Origin: Streptomyces phaeolivaceus
GTDB lineage: Bacteria; Actinomycetota; Actinomycetes; Streptomycetales; Streptomycetaceae
Assembly (NCBI RefSeq): GCF_009184865.1
Contig: NZ_CP045096.1
Span: 2,666,001-2,730,000 of the forward strand
Direction of reading: 5' to 3'
Length of the DNA: 64,000 nt
Shown: positions 39,212-48,617 of the stretch, piece after piece
How positions within the stretch are numbered: position 1 is the stretch's first letter
Layout: each line of letters begins with the position of its first letter
Notes under the pieces: generated by a model
What the model was told of the DNA's origin: nothing
The model's database searches: none
Seen by the model: the letters and a program-made list of their open reading frames with translations, nothing else
Program-made: the position numbers and the translations under genes

Positions 39212-41050
39212 ATGGGCGAGGCTCGCACGGGCGGACAGTTCCGGCCGTTGGAGGCCGGTGACCCGACGACCGTGGCGGGCTACCGGCTCGCGGCACGGCT
39301 CGGCTCCGGCGGCATGGGCACGGTCTATCTGTCGTACACACCGGGCGGACACCCGATCGCGCTGAAGACGATCCGGCCCGAGCTGAGCGAGGACCCCGAG
39401 TTCCGCCGCCGGTTCGAGCAGGAGGTGCGGGCCGCCCAGCGGGTGCAGGGCCTGTACACCGCCCCCGTCCTCGATCACGACACCGAGGGCACCCAGCCGT
39501 GGCTGGCCACCGCCTACGTACCCGGCCCGTCGCTGCACGCGGCGGTCGCCGAGCACGGCGCGCTGCCGCTGGACTCGGTCCTGCTGCTGCTCGCCGGGGT
39601 CGCGGAGGCGCTGTCGGTCATCCACGGCGCGGGCATCGTGCACCGCGATCTGAAGCCGTCCAATGTGCTGCTCGCCGCCGACGGGCCCCGGGTCATCGAC
39701 TTCGGTATCGCGCGCGCCGCCGACGCCACCGCGCTGACCGGCACCGGCGTCTCCATCGGCACCCCGGCGTTCATGTCGCCGGAGCAGGCGGCGGGGAAGC
39801 CGGTCACGCCCGCGTCGGACATCTTCGCGCTCGGCCAGGTGGCGGCGTTCGCGGCCCGCGGTTCCGGCGCGTACGGCGACGGCCCCTCGCACGCGGTGCT
39901 GTACCGGATCGTCCACGAGGAGCCCGACCTCGGCGGTCTCCCGGACGAACTCCGGTTCATCGAGCGGTGTCTGGCCAAGGACCCGGCCGACCGGCCCTCC
40001 CCCGCCGAGGTCGTCGCCCTCTGCCAGGAGGCCTCACCCACCCCGCTGGTGCAGTCGGGTTCCTGGCTGCCGGAGGCGATCGGCGCCGACATCACCCGGC
40101 GGGTCTCCGCGTCGGCGGACCTGCTGGCCGAGCGGAGGAAAGCGGCCGAGGCCGCCACCTCGGCGACCCTGCCCCCACCGCCCACCGCGCCGGTGACACA
40201 GCCGGGTTCGCCGTCAGTGGACCACGGCGCGCAGACGGTCTTCGCGGCGCCGGCGACGTATCCCGGACCGACGACCCCGCCCCCGCCGGGCCCGGTCGGC
40301 CCGCCGTCGACGCCGTACCACCCGCACCCGGGGAGCCGGCAGCAGCCGTACCCCCAGGTCCATCCCCAGATCCATCCCCAAGGGCATCCGCAGGGGCATC
40401 CGCGTCCGCTGCCCCTTCCGCCGCCGCGCAACAACGTCGGCAAGTGGATCGGGATCGGAGTCGCGGTGGTGTTCGGGCTCGGCCTGCTCGGCAGCTGCGC
40501 GACGCTCGTGAAGAACCTCACGGGTTCGAGCGACTCCTCCAGCGGCTCGGTCGGCGGCACGTCGACCGGCTCGGACGGCGGTTCCTCCGAGTCCTCCAAG
40601 TCCTCCGAGTCCAAGCCGAAGTCCGACCCCGAACCGGTCACCTTCAAGGGCATCAACATCCCCGGCAACTACTACGTGCGCTTCGCGGACTCCCCGCCCA
40701 AGCCCCTCGACAGCGAGGTGGGCGCGCCGTACGAGGACGACGGGGACTTCTACTACTACTCGGACTCGCTGTTCGGGGAGAAGCGGCTGGGCAGCAGCAG
40801 CGAGAAGCTCGTCCTGCTGAGCAACTCCCAGAAGGGCTCCCTGGAAACCTGCCGGAACGAGACCCGCTACTCGGACCACGTCAAACTGGGCCAGGTCTCC
40901 CAGGGCTCCCAGATGTGCGTGCGCACCGACTCCGGCCACATCGGCCTGGTCACCTTCCAGGGATCGGCCCCGAGCGGGGACCCCAGCGACTACGTGTCGA
41001 TCGACATCACGGTGTGGCGCAACGCGGAGGAACCGACCACCACGAACTGA
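39212..41050 (+). CDS. Membrane Ser/Thr protein kinase with extracellular C-terminal domain
   Basis: PknB-type (Hanks) kinase of 612 residues. The kinase domain (about 22-285) has LGSGGMGTVY (P-loop), IALKTI (ATP lysine), IVHRDLKPSN (catalytic loop), VIDFGIARAA (DFG) and GTPAFMSPEQ (activation segment). A Pro-rich juxtamembrane linker with PQGHP repeats follows, then one membrane span (about 411-432), a Ser/Gly/Lys-rich stalk and an extracellular module of about 130 residues with two Cys that may pair. The outer domain has no PASTA repeats, so its ligand is unknown. It probably reports an envelope signal by phosphorylation. Confidence 0.93.
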   Translation: MGEARTGGQFRPLEAGDPTTVAGYRLAARLGSGGMGTVYLSYTPGGHPIALKTIRPELSEDPEFRRRFEQEVRAAQRVQGLYTAPVLDHDTEGTQPWLATAYVPGPSLHAAVAEHGALPLDSVLLLLAGVAEALSVIHGAGIVHRDLKPSNVLLAADGPRVIDFGIARAADATALTGTGVSIGTPAFMSPEQAAGKPVTPASDIFALGQVAAFAARGSGAYGDGPSHAVLYRIVHEEPDLGGLPDELRFIERCLAKDPADRPSPAEVVALCQEASPTPLVQSGSWLPEAIGADITRRVSASADLLAERRKAAEAATSATLPPPPTAPVTQPGSPSVDHGAQTVFAAPATYPGPTTPPPPGPVGPPSTPYHPHPGSRQQPYPQVHPQIHPQGHPQGHPRPLPLPPPRNNVGKWIGIGVAVVFGLGLLGSCATLVKNLTGSSDSSSGSVGGTSTGSDGGSSESSKSSESKPKSDPEPVTFKGINIPGNYYVRFADSPPKPLDSEVGAPYEDDGDFYYYSDSLFGEKRLGSSSEKLVLLSNSQKGSLETCRNETRYSDHVKLGQVSQGSQMCVRTDSGHIGLVTFQGSAPSGDPSDYVSIDITVWRNAEEPTTTN

Positions 41051-41057
41051 CGGACCG

Positions 41058-41723
41058 TCACCCGCCTTGTTCCAGCTCCCAGATCAGCACCTCGACCGGC
41101 CCGGCGACGGCGACCAGCTCCAACCCCTTCTCCCCTTCGGCCCGTACGGAGTCCCCGGGCTCCAACTCGTGGGCCCCGAGCCGCACGACACCCCGGACGA
41201 CATGCGCGTACGTCCGCGCCGCGTCCGGTACGGCGATCCGCTCCCCCGCCGCGGCCGACCGCCGCACATGCAGCATCGCGCCGGCCTCGGGGACGGCGTA
41301 CGGGGTGGAGTCGGCGATGCCGCGGACGATCTCGTACGCGGGGTCGCCGCCCGGGTCCGGCGGGGCCAGCCACATCTGCACGAAGGTGAGCGGTACGGAG
41401 CCGTCGTTGCGCTCGACGTGCCGTACGCCGCCCGCCGAGCTGAGCCGCTGGACGTCACCGGGCCGGACGACCGTCTCGTGCCCGGTGGTGTCGCGATGGG
41501 TCAGCTCGCCCTCGACGACCCAGGTGACGATCTCGGTGTGGCTGTGCGGATGCTCGTCGAACCCGGCACCGGGCGCGAGCCGCTCCTCGTTGCAGGCGAT
41601 CACCGCGCCGAAACGGAGGTTGTCGGGGTCGTAGTGCGCCCCGAAGGAGAAGGCGTGCAGAGAGGCGATCCCCGCCTCCGGATCCCCACCGGGGTAACGC
41701 GCACCGGCGCGCCGCAGCTCCAT
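41058..41723 (-). CDS. Pirin-family protein
   Basis: Bicupin of 221 residues, ATG 41723 with ggggag upstream. The metal-binding cupin signature is seen in APGAGFDEHPHSHTEIVTWVVEGELTH (His ligands at about 56-60) and the second box in GGVRHVERN. The C-terminal cupin lacks ligands, as in other pirins. Pirins bind iron and may act as quercetin dioxygenases or redox-responsive regulators. It is convergent with the kinase gene (7-bp gap) and divergent from fasR. Confidence 0.88.
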   Translation of the reverse strand: MELRRAGARYPGGDPEAGIASLHAFSFGAHYDPDNLRFGAVIACNEERLAPGAGFDEHPHSHTEIVTWVVEGELTHRDTTGHETVVRPGDVQRLSSAGGVRHVERNDGSVPLTFVQMWLAPPDPGGDPAYEIVRGIADSTPYAVPEAGAMLHVRRSAAAGERIAVPDAARTYAHVVRGVVRLGAHELEPGDSVRAEGEKGLELVAVAGPVEVLIWELEQGG

Positions 41724-41855
41724 CACGCTCCCCAAGGTAGCGCTGACCGGCACCACCCAACCCCTGGCAGGCGCGCACCCCCATGCAGACGAACGCACCC
41801 CCGGCCCACACACCCACGGCGCAGGCGAGCGCGGCGATAAGGCAGGCTTGGTCCC

Positions 41856-43058
41856 GTGCCCCAACCCGAAACCAGCAAACCCGAGTCCGCACCGCCCGCA
41901 CACCCGCACGTCGCGACCCTGAAGCGGCTGGAGAAGTCGTCCGGAAGCCTCGCCGCGCAGGCCATCGCGCGGATGGACGAGACACTCCCCTGGTACCGGG
42001 CGATGCCGCCCGAGAACCGGTCGTGGATCGGGCTGGTCGCCCAGGCCGGTATCGCCGCGTTCACGGAGTGGTTCCGGCATCCGGACGCCCCGCAGGCCAT
42101 CTCGACGGATGTGTTCGGGACCGCGCCGCGGGAACTGACCCGGGCGATCACGCTCCGACAGACCGTGGAGATGGTGCGGACGACCATCGAGGTCATGGAG
42201 TCCGCGATCGACGAGGTGGCGGCCCCCGGCGACGAGAGCGTGCTGCGCGAGGCCCTGCTCGTCTACGCGCGGGAGATCGCCTTCGCCACCGCGCAGGTGT
42301 ACGCGCAGGCCGCCGAGGCCCGCGGCGCGTGGGACGCCCGGCTGGAGTCCCTGGTCGTGAACGCGGTGCTCAGCGGCGAGGCCGACGAGGGCGCGGTGAG
42401 CCGGGCCGCCGCCCTCGGCTGGAACTCCCCCGACCATGTCTGTGTGGTCCTCGGCACCGCCCCGGACGGCGACAGCGAGCTGACCGTGGAGGCCATCCGG
42501 CGCGCGGCCCGGCACGCCAAACTGCAGGTGCTCACGGGTGTGCTGGGCGACCGGCTGGTGGTGATCGCCGGTGGCAGCAACGAGCCGTTGCAGGTCGCGA
42601 AGTCGCTGATCGGGCCGTATGCGGCGGGGCCGGTGGTGGCCGGGCCGATCGTGCCCGACCTGCTGGCCGCGACCCGGTCCGCGCAGGCGGCGGCGGCCGG
42701 ACTCAAGGCCTGCTCGGCGTGGCAGGACGCGCCGCGCCCCGTTCTGGCGGACGATCTGCTTCCGGAACGTGCGATCGCCGGTGATCCCAGTGCGCGCGAG
42801 CAACTGGTGGAGGAGATCTACAGACCACTGGAGGAGGCCGGCTCCGCTCTTCTGGAGACGCTCAGCGTCTATCTCGAACAGGCATCGAGCCTCGAAGGCG
42901 CGGCTCGTATGTTGTTCGTCCATCCCAACACCGTGCGCTACCGGCTCCGACGTGTGACTGACGTCACCGGCTGGTCGCCCTCCGATGTACGCTCTGCCTT
43001 CACCTTGCGGATCGCACTGATCCTGGGGCGTCTGGTGGATGGGGAACCCCAGCTCTAG
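41856..43058 (+). CDS. fasR: PucR-type regulator of fatty-acid synthesis
   Basis: Transcription factor of 400 residues (GTG 41856). The N-terminal region is all helical; the central part (about 165-280) is a GGDEF-like PucR domain and the C-terminal helix-turn-helix reads LETLSVYLEQASSLEGAARMLFVHPNTVRYRLRRVTDVTG. The position directly before fabD, with the same gene order as the S. coelicolor fab cluster, identifies it as FasR, the known activator of fabD-fabH-acpP-fabF. Its stop codon is at the edge of a long inverted repeat that may be its own operator. Confidence 0.9.
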   Translation: MPQPETSKPESAPPAHPHVATLKRLEKSSGSLAAQAIARMDETLPWYRAMPPENRSWIGLVAQAGIAAFTEWFRHPDAPQAISTDVFGTAPRELTRAITLRQTVEMVRTTIEVMESAIDEVAAPGDESVLREALLVYAREIAFATAQVYAQAAEARGAWDARLESLVVNAVLSGEADEGAVSRAAALGWNSPDHVCVVLGTAPDGDSELTVEAIRRAARHAKLQVLTGVLGDRLVVIAGGSNEPLQVAKSLIGPYAAGPVVAGPIVPDLLAATRSAQAAAAGLKACSAWQDAPRPVLADDLLPERAIAGDPSAREQLVEEIYRPLEEAGSALLETLSVYLEQASSLEGAARMLFVHPNTVRYRLRRVTDVTGWSPSDVRSAFTLRIALILGRLVDGEPQL

Positions 43059-43084
43059 GGTTTTGTCGGAGGGCTACAAAACCC
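43058..43084. promoter_or_regulatory. Inverted repeat before fabD, candidate FasR site
   Basis: Perfect 9-nt arms gggttttgt and acaaaaccc with a 9-nt spacer, 58 bp upstream of fabD. T-rich arms are exceptional in this GC-rich DNA. Confidence 0.5.
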
Positions 43085-43141
43085 CCTCGTGTTCTTCGTC
43101 CCTGTCCCCACGGGCGGCTGGAGCCGTCCCCAAGAGAGAGT

Positions 43142-44062
43142 GTGAGAGTGCTCGTACTCGTCGCTCCCGGCCAGGGCGCCCAGACGCCCGGCTTCCTGAC
43201 TCCTTGGCTCGACCTCCCCGGCGCCGCCGACCGCCTCGGCGCGTGGTCGGACGCCATCGGGCTGGACCTCGCCCACTACGGGACCGAGGCCGACGCCGAC
43301 GCGATCCGCGACACCGCCGTGGCCCAGCCGCTGCTCGTGGCGGCCGGACTGCTGTCCGCCGCCGCCCTGGGAGACCTCGTGCCCGGCGCGGTCGCCGGGC
43401 ACAGCGTCGGCGAGATCACCGCCGCCGTGTTCGCCGAGGTCCTGGACGAAACGGCCGCGCTGACCCTCGTACGCAAGCGGGGCCTGGCCATGGCCGAGGC
43501 CGCCGCGATCACCGAGACCGGTATGTCGGCGCTGCTCGGCGGCGACCCCGAGGTGACGATCCCGCATCTGGAGAAGCTGGGGCTGACCCCGGCGAACGTG
43601 AACGGCGCGGGCCAGATCGTCGCCGCCGGCACCCTGGAGCAGCTGGCCGCCCTGGAGGCGGACAAGCCCGAGGGCGTCCGCCGCGTGGTGGCGCTCAAGG
43701 TGGCCGGTGCCTTCCACACGCACCACATGGCCCCCGCCGTGGAGACCCTCGCCAAGGCCGCCGAGGAGCTGACACCCGGGGACCCGAAGCTCACCTATGT
43801 CTCCAACAAGGACGGGCAGGCCGTCGCCACCGGCGCCGAGGTGCTCTCCCGGCTCGTCGGTCAGGTCGCCAACCCGGTCCGCTGGGACCTGTGCATGGAG
43901 ACCTTCGAGGAGCTGGGCGTGACCGCGATCGTCGAGGTCTGCCCCGGCGGCACGCTCACCGGTCTCGCCAAGCGCGCCCTGCCGGGTGTGGCGACGGTGG
44001 CGCTCAAGACCCCCGACGACCTCGACGCCGCTCGCGCGCTCATCGCCGAGCACCAGAACTAG
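43142..44062 (+). CDS. fabD: Malonyl-CoA:ACP transacylase
   Basis: Loads malonate from CoA onto ACP for fatty-acid elongation. Protein of 306 residues; GTG 43142 or the in-frame GTG at 43148. The N-terminus VLVAPGQGAQTPGFL is typical; the nucleophile elbow is VAGHSVGEIT with Ser88, the malonyl-binding Arg lies in LVRKRGLAM and the catalytic His in GAFHTHHMAP. First gene of the fab operon, 14 bp before fabH. Confidence 0.96.
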   Translation: MRVLVLVAPGQGAQTPGFLTPWLDLPGAADRLGAWSDAIGLDLAHYGTEADADAIRDTAVAQPLLVAAGLLSAAALGDLVPGAVAGHSVGEITAAVFAEVLDETAALTLVRKRGLAMAEAAAITETGMSALLGGDPEVTIPHLEKLGLTPANVNGAGQIVAAGTLEQLAALEADKPEGVRRVVALKVAGAFHTHHMAPAVETLAKAAEELTPGDPKLTYVSNKDGQAVATGAEVLSRLVGQVANPVRWDLCMETFEELGVTAIVEVCPGGTLTGLAKRALPGVATVALKTPDDLDAARALIAEHQN

Positions 44063-44075
44063 GAGCCCTGGAGCC

Positions 44076-45107
44076 ATGTCGAAGATCAGGCCGAGCAAGG
44101 GCGCCCCTTACGCACGCATCCTCGGCGTGGGCGGTTACCGTCCGGTCCGGGTGGTGCCCAACGACGTGATCCTGGAGAAGATCGACTCGTCCGACGAGTG
44201 GATCCGCTCCCGCTCCGGCATCGAGACCCGGCACTGGGCGAACGACGAGGAGACCGTCGCCGCCATGTCGGTCGAGGCGTCCGGCAAGGCGATCGCCGAC
44301 GCCGGGATCACCGCCGAGCAGATCGGCGCGGTCGTCGTCTCCACCGTCTCGCACTTCAGCCAGACCCCGGCCGTCGCCACCGAGATCGCCGACAAGCTGG
44401 GCACGGCCAGGGCCGCCGCCTTCGACATCTCGGCCGGCTGCGCGGGCTTCGGCTACGGCCTGACGCTCGCCAAGGGCATGGTCGTCGAGGGTTCGGCGGA
44501 GTACGTCCTCGTCATCGGTGTCGAGCGGCTGTCCGACCTGACCGACCTGGAGGACCGGGCCACCGCCTTCCTCTTCGGTGACGGTGCGGGCGCGGTCGTC
44601 GTCGGCCCCTCCGAGGAGCCGCACATCGGCCCGACGGTGTGGGGTTCCGAGGGCGACAAGTCCGGCGCGATCAAGCAGACGGTCCCGTGGAACGAGTACC
44701 GGATCGGTGACCTCGCAAGGCTCCCGCTCGACAGCGAGGGCAACGTCAAGTTCCCCGCGATCACGCAGGAGGGCCAGGCGGTCTTCCGCTGGGCCGTGTT
44801 CGAGATGGCGAAGGTCGCGCAGCAGGCGCTGGACGCGGCCGGAATCACCTCGGACGAACTGGACGTCTTCATTCCGCACCAGGCCAACGAGCGGATCATC
44901 GACTCGATGGTGAAGACACTCAAGCTGCCGGAGCATGTCACGGTCGCGCGTGATGTGCGTACCACCGGCAACACCTCGGCCGCCTCGATCCCGCTCGCGA
45001 TGGAGCGGCTCCTGGCGACCGGTGAGGCGAAGAGCGGCGACACCGCGCTCGTCATCGGCTTCGGGGCGGGTCTCGTGTACGCCGCGACGGTCGTTACCCT
45101 CCCCTAG
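44076..45107 (+). CDS. fabH: 3-oxoacyl-ACP synthase III
   Basis: Starts chain elongation by condensing an acyl-CoA primer with malonyl-ACP; in Streptomyces it prefers branched starters. Protein of 343 residues; ATG 44076 has ctggag upstream. Active Cys122 is in DISAGCAGFGYG, the His in VFIPHQANERI and the Asn in TTGNTSAASIP. All three catalytic residues are present. The thiolase fold and length are regular. Confidence 0.96.
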   Translation: MSKIRPSKGAPYARILGVGGYRPVRVVPNDVILEKIDSSDEWIRSRSGIETRHWANDEETVAAMSVEASGKAIADAGITAEQIGAVVVSTVSHFSQTPAVATEIADKLGTARAAAFDISAGCAGFGYGLTLAKGMVVEGSAEYVLVIGVERLSDLTDLEDRATAFLFGDGAGAVVVGPSEEPHIGPTVWGSEGDKSGAIKQTVPWNEYRIGDLARLPLDSEGNVKFPAITQEGQAVFRWAVFEMAKVAQQALDAAGITSDELDVFIPHQANERIIDSMVKTLKLPEHVTVARDVRTTGNTSAASIPLAMERLLATGEAKSGDTALVIGFGAGLVYAATVVTLP

Positions 45108-45209
45108 GCACCGCTGCCGGATCCTGTGGTCCGGCGCGGGAAAACGCACAACCTGCCGCTGACGCGGCGGGCCGCCAACCCTCTGGAAAACTAAGAAGGA
45201 GCGCCTGAC

Positions 45210-45458
45210 ATGGCCGCCACCCAGGAAGAGATCGTCGCCGGTCTCGCCGACATCGTGAACGAGATCGCCGGCATCCCGGTCGAGGACGTCCAGCTGGACA
45301 AGTCCTTCACCGACGACCTGGACGTCGACTCCCTGTCCATGGTCGAGGTCGTCGTCGCCGCCGAAGAGCGCTTCGACGTGAAGATCCCGGACGACGACGT
45401 CAAGAACCTCAAGACGGTCGGCGACGCGACCGAGTACATCCTCAAGAACCAGGGCTGA
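45210..45458 (+). CDS. acpP: Acyl carrier protein
   Basis: Acidic helical-bundle protein of 82 residues carrying the growing acyl chain on 4'-phosphopantetheine. The attachment serine is Ser41 in DLDVDSLSMVEV. Start ATG 45210 has aaggagcg. A hairpin after the stop may set it apart from fabF. Confidence 0.96.
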   Translation: MAATQEEIVAGLADIVNEIAGIPVEDVQLDKSFTDDLDVDSLSMVEVVVAAEERFDVKIPDDDVKNLKTVGDATEYILKNQG

Positions 45459-45464
45459 TCCGGT

Positions 45465-45487
45465 GGGATCGGGTCCGGCCCGATCCC
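45465..45487 (+). terminator. Hairpin between acpP and fabF, probable attenuator
   Basis: A perfect 9-bp stem gggatcggg/cccgatccc with a 5-nt loop, 7 bp after the acpP stop and without U-tract. As fabF follows at 45563, partial termination would give more ACP than synthase transcript. Confidence 0.55.
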
Positions 45488-45562
45488 CCGCGGAGCAGTC
45501 CGTTTGCCCCGCCACCCGGCGGTGGCGCCGCTGAATCCTCGTAACCGTTGGAGAACATTCCC

Positions 45563-46834
45563 GTGAGCTCGACCAATCGCACCGTGGTCGTCACCGGTAT
45601 CGGCGCAACCACACCGCTGGGTGGCGACGCGACTTCCACCTGGGAGGGACTGGTCGCCGGCAGGTCCGGCGTCGGTCCCCTGGAGCAGGAGTGGGCCGCC
45701 GACCAGGCGGTCCGTATCGCCGCGCAGATCGCCGTGGAGCCGTCCGAGGTCATCCCCCGGCCGCAGGCCCGCCGTCTGGACCGCTCGGCGCAGTTCGCGC
45801 TGATCGCGGCCAAGGAGGCGTGGGCCGACGCCGGTTACACGGAGACCTCGGCCGACGAGGGCACCGTCGACGCGGACCGCGTCGGCGCGGTCATCGCCTC
45901 CGGCATCGGCGGTGTGACGACGCTGCTCAACCAGTACGACGTGCTGAGGGAGAAGGGCGTACGCCGTGTCTCCCCGCACACCGTGCCCATGCTGATGCCC
46001 AACGGCCCGTCCGCCAACGTCGGTCTGTACGTGGGCGCGCGCGCCGGTGTGCACACCCCGGTCTCCGCCTGTGCGTCGGGCGCCGAGGCCATCGGCTACG
46101 CCATCGAGATGATCCGCACCGGCCGCGCCGATGTCGTGATCGCCGGTGGTACCGAGGCCGCCATCCACCCGCTGCCGATCGCCGCGTTCGGCAACATGAT
46201 GGCGATGTCCAAGAACAACGAGGACCCGCAGGGCGCCTCCCGTCCGTACGACACCGGCCGTGACGGCTTCGTCCTCGGCGAGGGTGCCGGTGTCGTCGTC
46301 CTGGAGTCGGCCGAGCACGCGGCGGCGCGGGGTGCCCGGGTCTACGCCGAGGCCGTGGGCCAGGGCATCTCCGCCGACGGCCACGACATCGTGCAGCCGG
46401 AGCCGGGGGGGCGGGGCATCGCCCACGCCCTGCAGAACCTGCTGGACCGGACCGATCTGGACCCGGCGGAGATCGTGCACGTCAACGCGCACGGGACGTC
46501 GACGCCGGCCGGTGACATCGCCGAACTGAAGGCGCTGCGGAAGGTGTTCGGTGACGACACCGACCACTTCGCGGTGTCCGCGACGAAGTCGATGACCGGG
46601 CATCTGCTCGGTGGGGCCGGTGGGGTGGAGACGGTGGCGACGGTGCTCGCGCTGTACCACCGCGTGGCTCCGCCGACGATCAATGTGAACGACCTGGACC
46701 CCGAGGCCGAGGCCAACGCCGACATCGTGCGCGGTGAGGCGCGCAAGCTGCCGGTCGAGGGCCGCATCGCCGCCCTCAACGACTCCTTCGGGTTCGGCGG
46801 GCACAACGTGGTGCTGGCGTTCCGGACGGTCTGA
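45563..46834 (+). CDS. fabF: 3-oxoacyl-ACP synthase II
   Basis: Elongating ketosynthase of 423 residues; GTG 45563 with ttggag upstream, not the earlier TTG. Active Cys170 is in PVSACASGAEAIG, the two His are in NAHGTSTPAGD and TGHLLGGAG. The TVVVTGIGATTPLGGD start and GSFGFGGHN-type end are normal. Last gene of the operon, closed by a strong terminator. Confidence 0.96.
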   Translation: MSSTNRTVVVTGIGATTPLGGDATSTWEGLVAGRSGVGPLEQEWAADQAVRIAAQIAVEPSEVIPRPQARRLDRSAQFALIAAKEAWADAGYTETSADEGTVDADRVGAVIASGIGGVTTLLNQYDVLREKGVRRVSPHTVPMLMPNGPSANVGLYVGARAGVHTPVSACASGAEAIGYAIEMIRTGRADVVIAGGTEAAIHPLPIAAFGNMMAMSKNNEDPQGASRPYDTGRDGFVLGEGAGVVVLESAEHAAARGARVYAEAVGQGISADGHDIVQPEPGGRGIAHALQNLLDRTDLDPAEIVHVNAHGTSTPAGDIAELKALRKVFGDDTDHFAVSATKSMTGHLLGGAGGVETVATVLALYHRVAPPTINVNDLDPEAEANADIVRGEARKLPVEGRIAALNDSFGFGGHNVVLAFRTV

Positions 46835-46861
46835 CCTCCGGCCGCCGCGGTCATACGCGCG

Positions 46862-46899
46862 GAGGAAGGGCCCCCACCGGACGGTGGGGGCCCTTCCTC
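46862..46899. terminator. Bidirectional terminator between fabF and DUF3145
   Basis: A 17-bp perfect stem (46862-46878 with 46883-46899) with a GGAC loop, between two convergent genes. Confidence 0.9.
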
Positions 46900-46914
46900 T
46901 GTGCTGAGCGGCCG

Positions 46915-47409
46915 TCACACCACCTGGTGCAGCCAGCGGACCGGGGCGCCCTCGCCCGCGTAGCGGAACGGCTCCAACTCGTCGTCCCAGGGCTTGCCCA
47001 GGAGCTTGGAGAGGTCGGCCTCCAGGTCGGTCTCGCCTCGTTGGCTGCGGAGCAGGGCCGCGCGGAGGCGGTCCTCGGGGATGAGGATGTCGCCGTGGAT
47101 ACCGGTGACGGCGTGGAAGATACCGAGGTCGGGGGTGCAGCTGTAGCGCTCGCCCTCGGCGGTGGCACAGGGCTCGGCGGTGACCTCGAAGCGGAGGAGG
47201 TGCCAGCCGCGCAGCGCGGACGCCAGCTTGGAGGCGGTGCCGGCCTGGCCCTGCCAGGAGAACTCGGAGCGCCAGGTGCCCGGTGCGGCGGGCTGCCGGA
47301 TCCAGTCGAGGTTCACCCGGGTCCCCAGAACACCCGCGACGGCCCACTCGACGTGCGGGCACAGCGCACGCGGCGCGGAGTGCACGTACAGGACTCCACG
47401 TGTCGTCAC
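46915..47409 (-). CDS. DUF3145 family protein
   Basis: Protein of 164 residues; GTG 47409 has ggagg 5 bp before it, so the open upstream frame is not used. It begins VTTRGVLYVHSAPRALCPHVEWAVAGVLG, a very conserved DUF3145 start, and ends with ELEPFRYAGEGAPVRWLHQVV. The family is actinobacterial and located beside the fab cluster in many genomes; its function is unknown. It is convergent with fabF. Confidence 0.88.
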   Translation of the reverse strand: MTTRGVLYVHSAPRALCPHVEWAVAGVLGTRVNLDWIRQPAAPGTWRSEFSWQGQAGTASKLASALRGWHLLRFEVTAEPCATAEGERYSCTPDLGIFHAVTGIHGDILIPEDRLRAALLRSQRGETDLEADLSKLLGKPWDDELEPFRYAGEGAPVRWLHQVV

Positions 47410-47684
47410 CGGGGCCTCCACAGAGCAGGACAGTTCGCGAATAGACGGATCGGCGGTGGCAGAGCGGCCACGTGGCGAGGCTACCGTGCGGCGGGGCAAG
47501 GAGTGTGACGTACCGTCGGAGCAGGCGCCAGGATGAACGCGGGTTTCACCCGAGGGGACGCCTGTGCGGTGGGAACAGTTGCACCTTCCGCCGCATCGGA
47601 CCCAGGGCTTTCCCTCACCGGGAACTCCCGTGCGTTGTCATGGGTGGGAGCCGGCAGGCGCAGTACCGACGAGGGGACCAGGGG

Positions 47685-48602
47685 ATGCGGAAGCGACGTC
47701 ACCGTTCGAGGGCGGTGTTCGGCGCGGTCTCGGCGGCCGTCGCGGCGGCGGTCCTGCTGGCCGTGACCGGCTGCGACGCCACCGGCGGCGACTCCCCCGG
47801 CCCCGAGGGGACGGGGTCGCGGGCCAAGCCGTCCGCGTCGCCCACGCCCACCCCCGCCTGGGACACCACCCCCGAGTCGCTGGTCGCCGTCGGTGACTCG
47901 ATCACACGTGGCTTCGACGCGTGCAAGGTGCTCTCCGACTGCCCCGAGGTGTCCTGGGCGACCGGTACCGACGCCTCGGTCGACAGTCTCGCCGTACGGC
48001 TGCTGGGCGCGTCCGGCGCGGCGGGGCGGAGCTGGAACTACGCGGTGACCGGGGCCCGGATGGCCGACCTGCCGAGCCAGGTGGCACGGGCGGTGACGCG
48101 TAAGCCCGAGCTGGTCACGGTGATGGTCGGGGCGAACGACGCGTGTCGCGCGACGGCCGCCGACATGACGCCGGTCGCCGACTTCCGCGCCGACTTCGAG
48201 GACTCGATGGCCACCCTGCGGGACTCGCTGCCCAAGGCGCAGGTGTTCGTGGCGAGCGTGCCGGATCTGAAGCGGCTGTGGTCCGAGGGGCGGAAGAGCC
48301 CGATGGGCAAGCAGGTGTGGAAGCTGGGCATCTGCCCGTCCATGCTGGCCGACCCCGACGCCCTCACCACGGTGGCCGGCGAGCGGCGCGACGCCGTCCA
48401 GGACCGGGTGGAGGCGTACAACGACGTCCTGCGCGAGGTGTGCGAGAAGGACCGCTACTGCCGGTACGACGAGGACGCCGTCTTCGACTACCGCTTCGGG
48501 CAGGCCCAGCTCAGCCAGTGGGACTGGTTCCATCCGAGTGTGGACGGGCAGGCGCGGCTGGCGGAGATCGCGTACCGGATCGTCAGCGCCAAGGAGTCGT
48601 GA
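47685..48602 (+). CDS. SGNH/GDSL hydrolase lipoprotein
   Basis: Exported esterase-type protein of 305 residues; ATG 47685. A basic start and hydrophobic core end in a lipobox with Cys28 (AVTGC), so the protein is membrane-anchored by lipid. SGNH blocks: VAVGDSITRGFDAC (Ser nucleophile), GARM/AVTG (Gly), VGANDACR (Asn), and WDWFHPSVDGQ (Asp/His). The Cys pairs suggest disulfides, as in secreted SGNH esterases. The substrate is unknown; lipids or acylated glycans are likely. Confidence 0.88.
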   Translation: MRKRRHRSRAVFGAVSAAVAAAVLLAVTGCDATGGDSPGPEGTGSRAKPSASPTPTPAWDTTPESLVAVGDSITRGFDACKVLSDCPEVSWATGTDASVDSLAVRLLGASGAAGRSWNYAVTGARMADLPSQVARAVTRKPELVTVMVGANDACRATAADMTPVADFRADFEDSMATLRDSLPKAQVFVASVPDLKRLWSEGRKSPMGKQVWKLGICPSMLADPDALTTVAGERRDAVQDRVEAYNDVLREVCEKDRYCRYDEDAVFDYRFGQAQLSQWDWFHPSVDGQARLAEIAYRIVSAKES

Positions 48603-48617
48603 CCTAGGGTTTCGCGC

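Noticed and set aside
41058..42923. A 621-codon frame containing the pirin at its end
   Set aside because: The upstream two thirds are antisense to fasR and lack any family signature; pirin starts at 41723.
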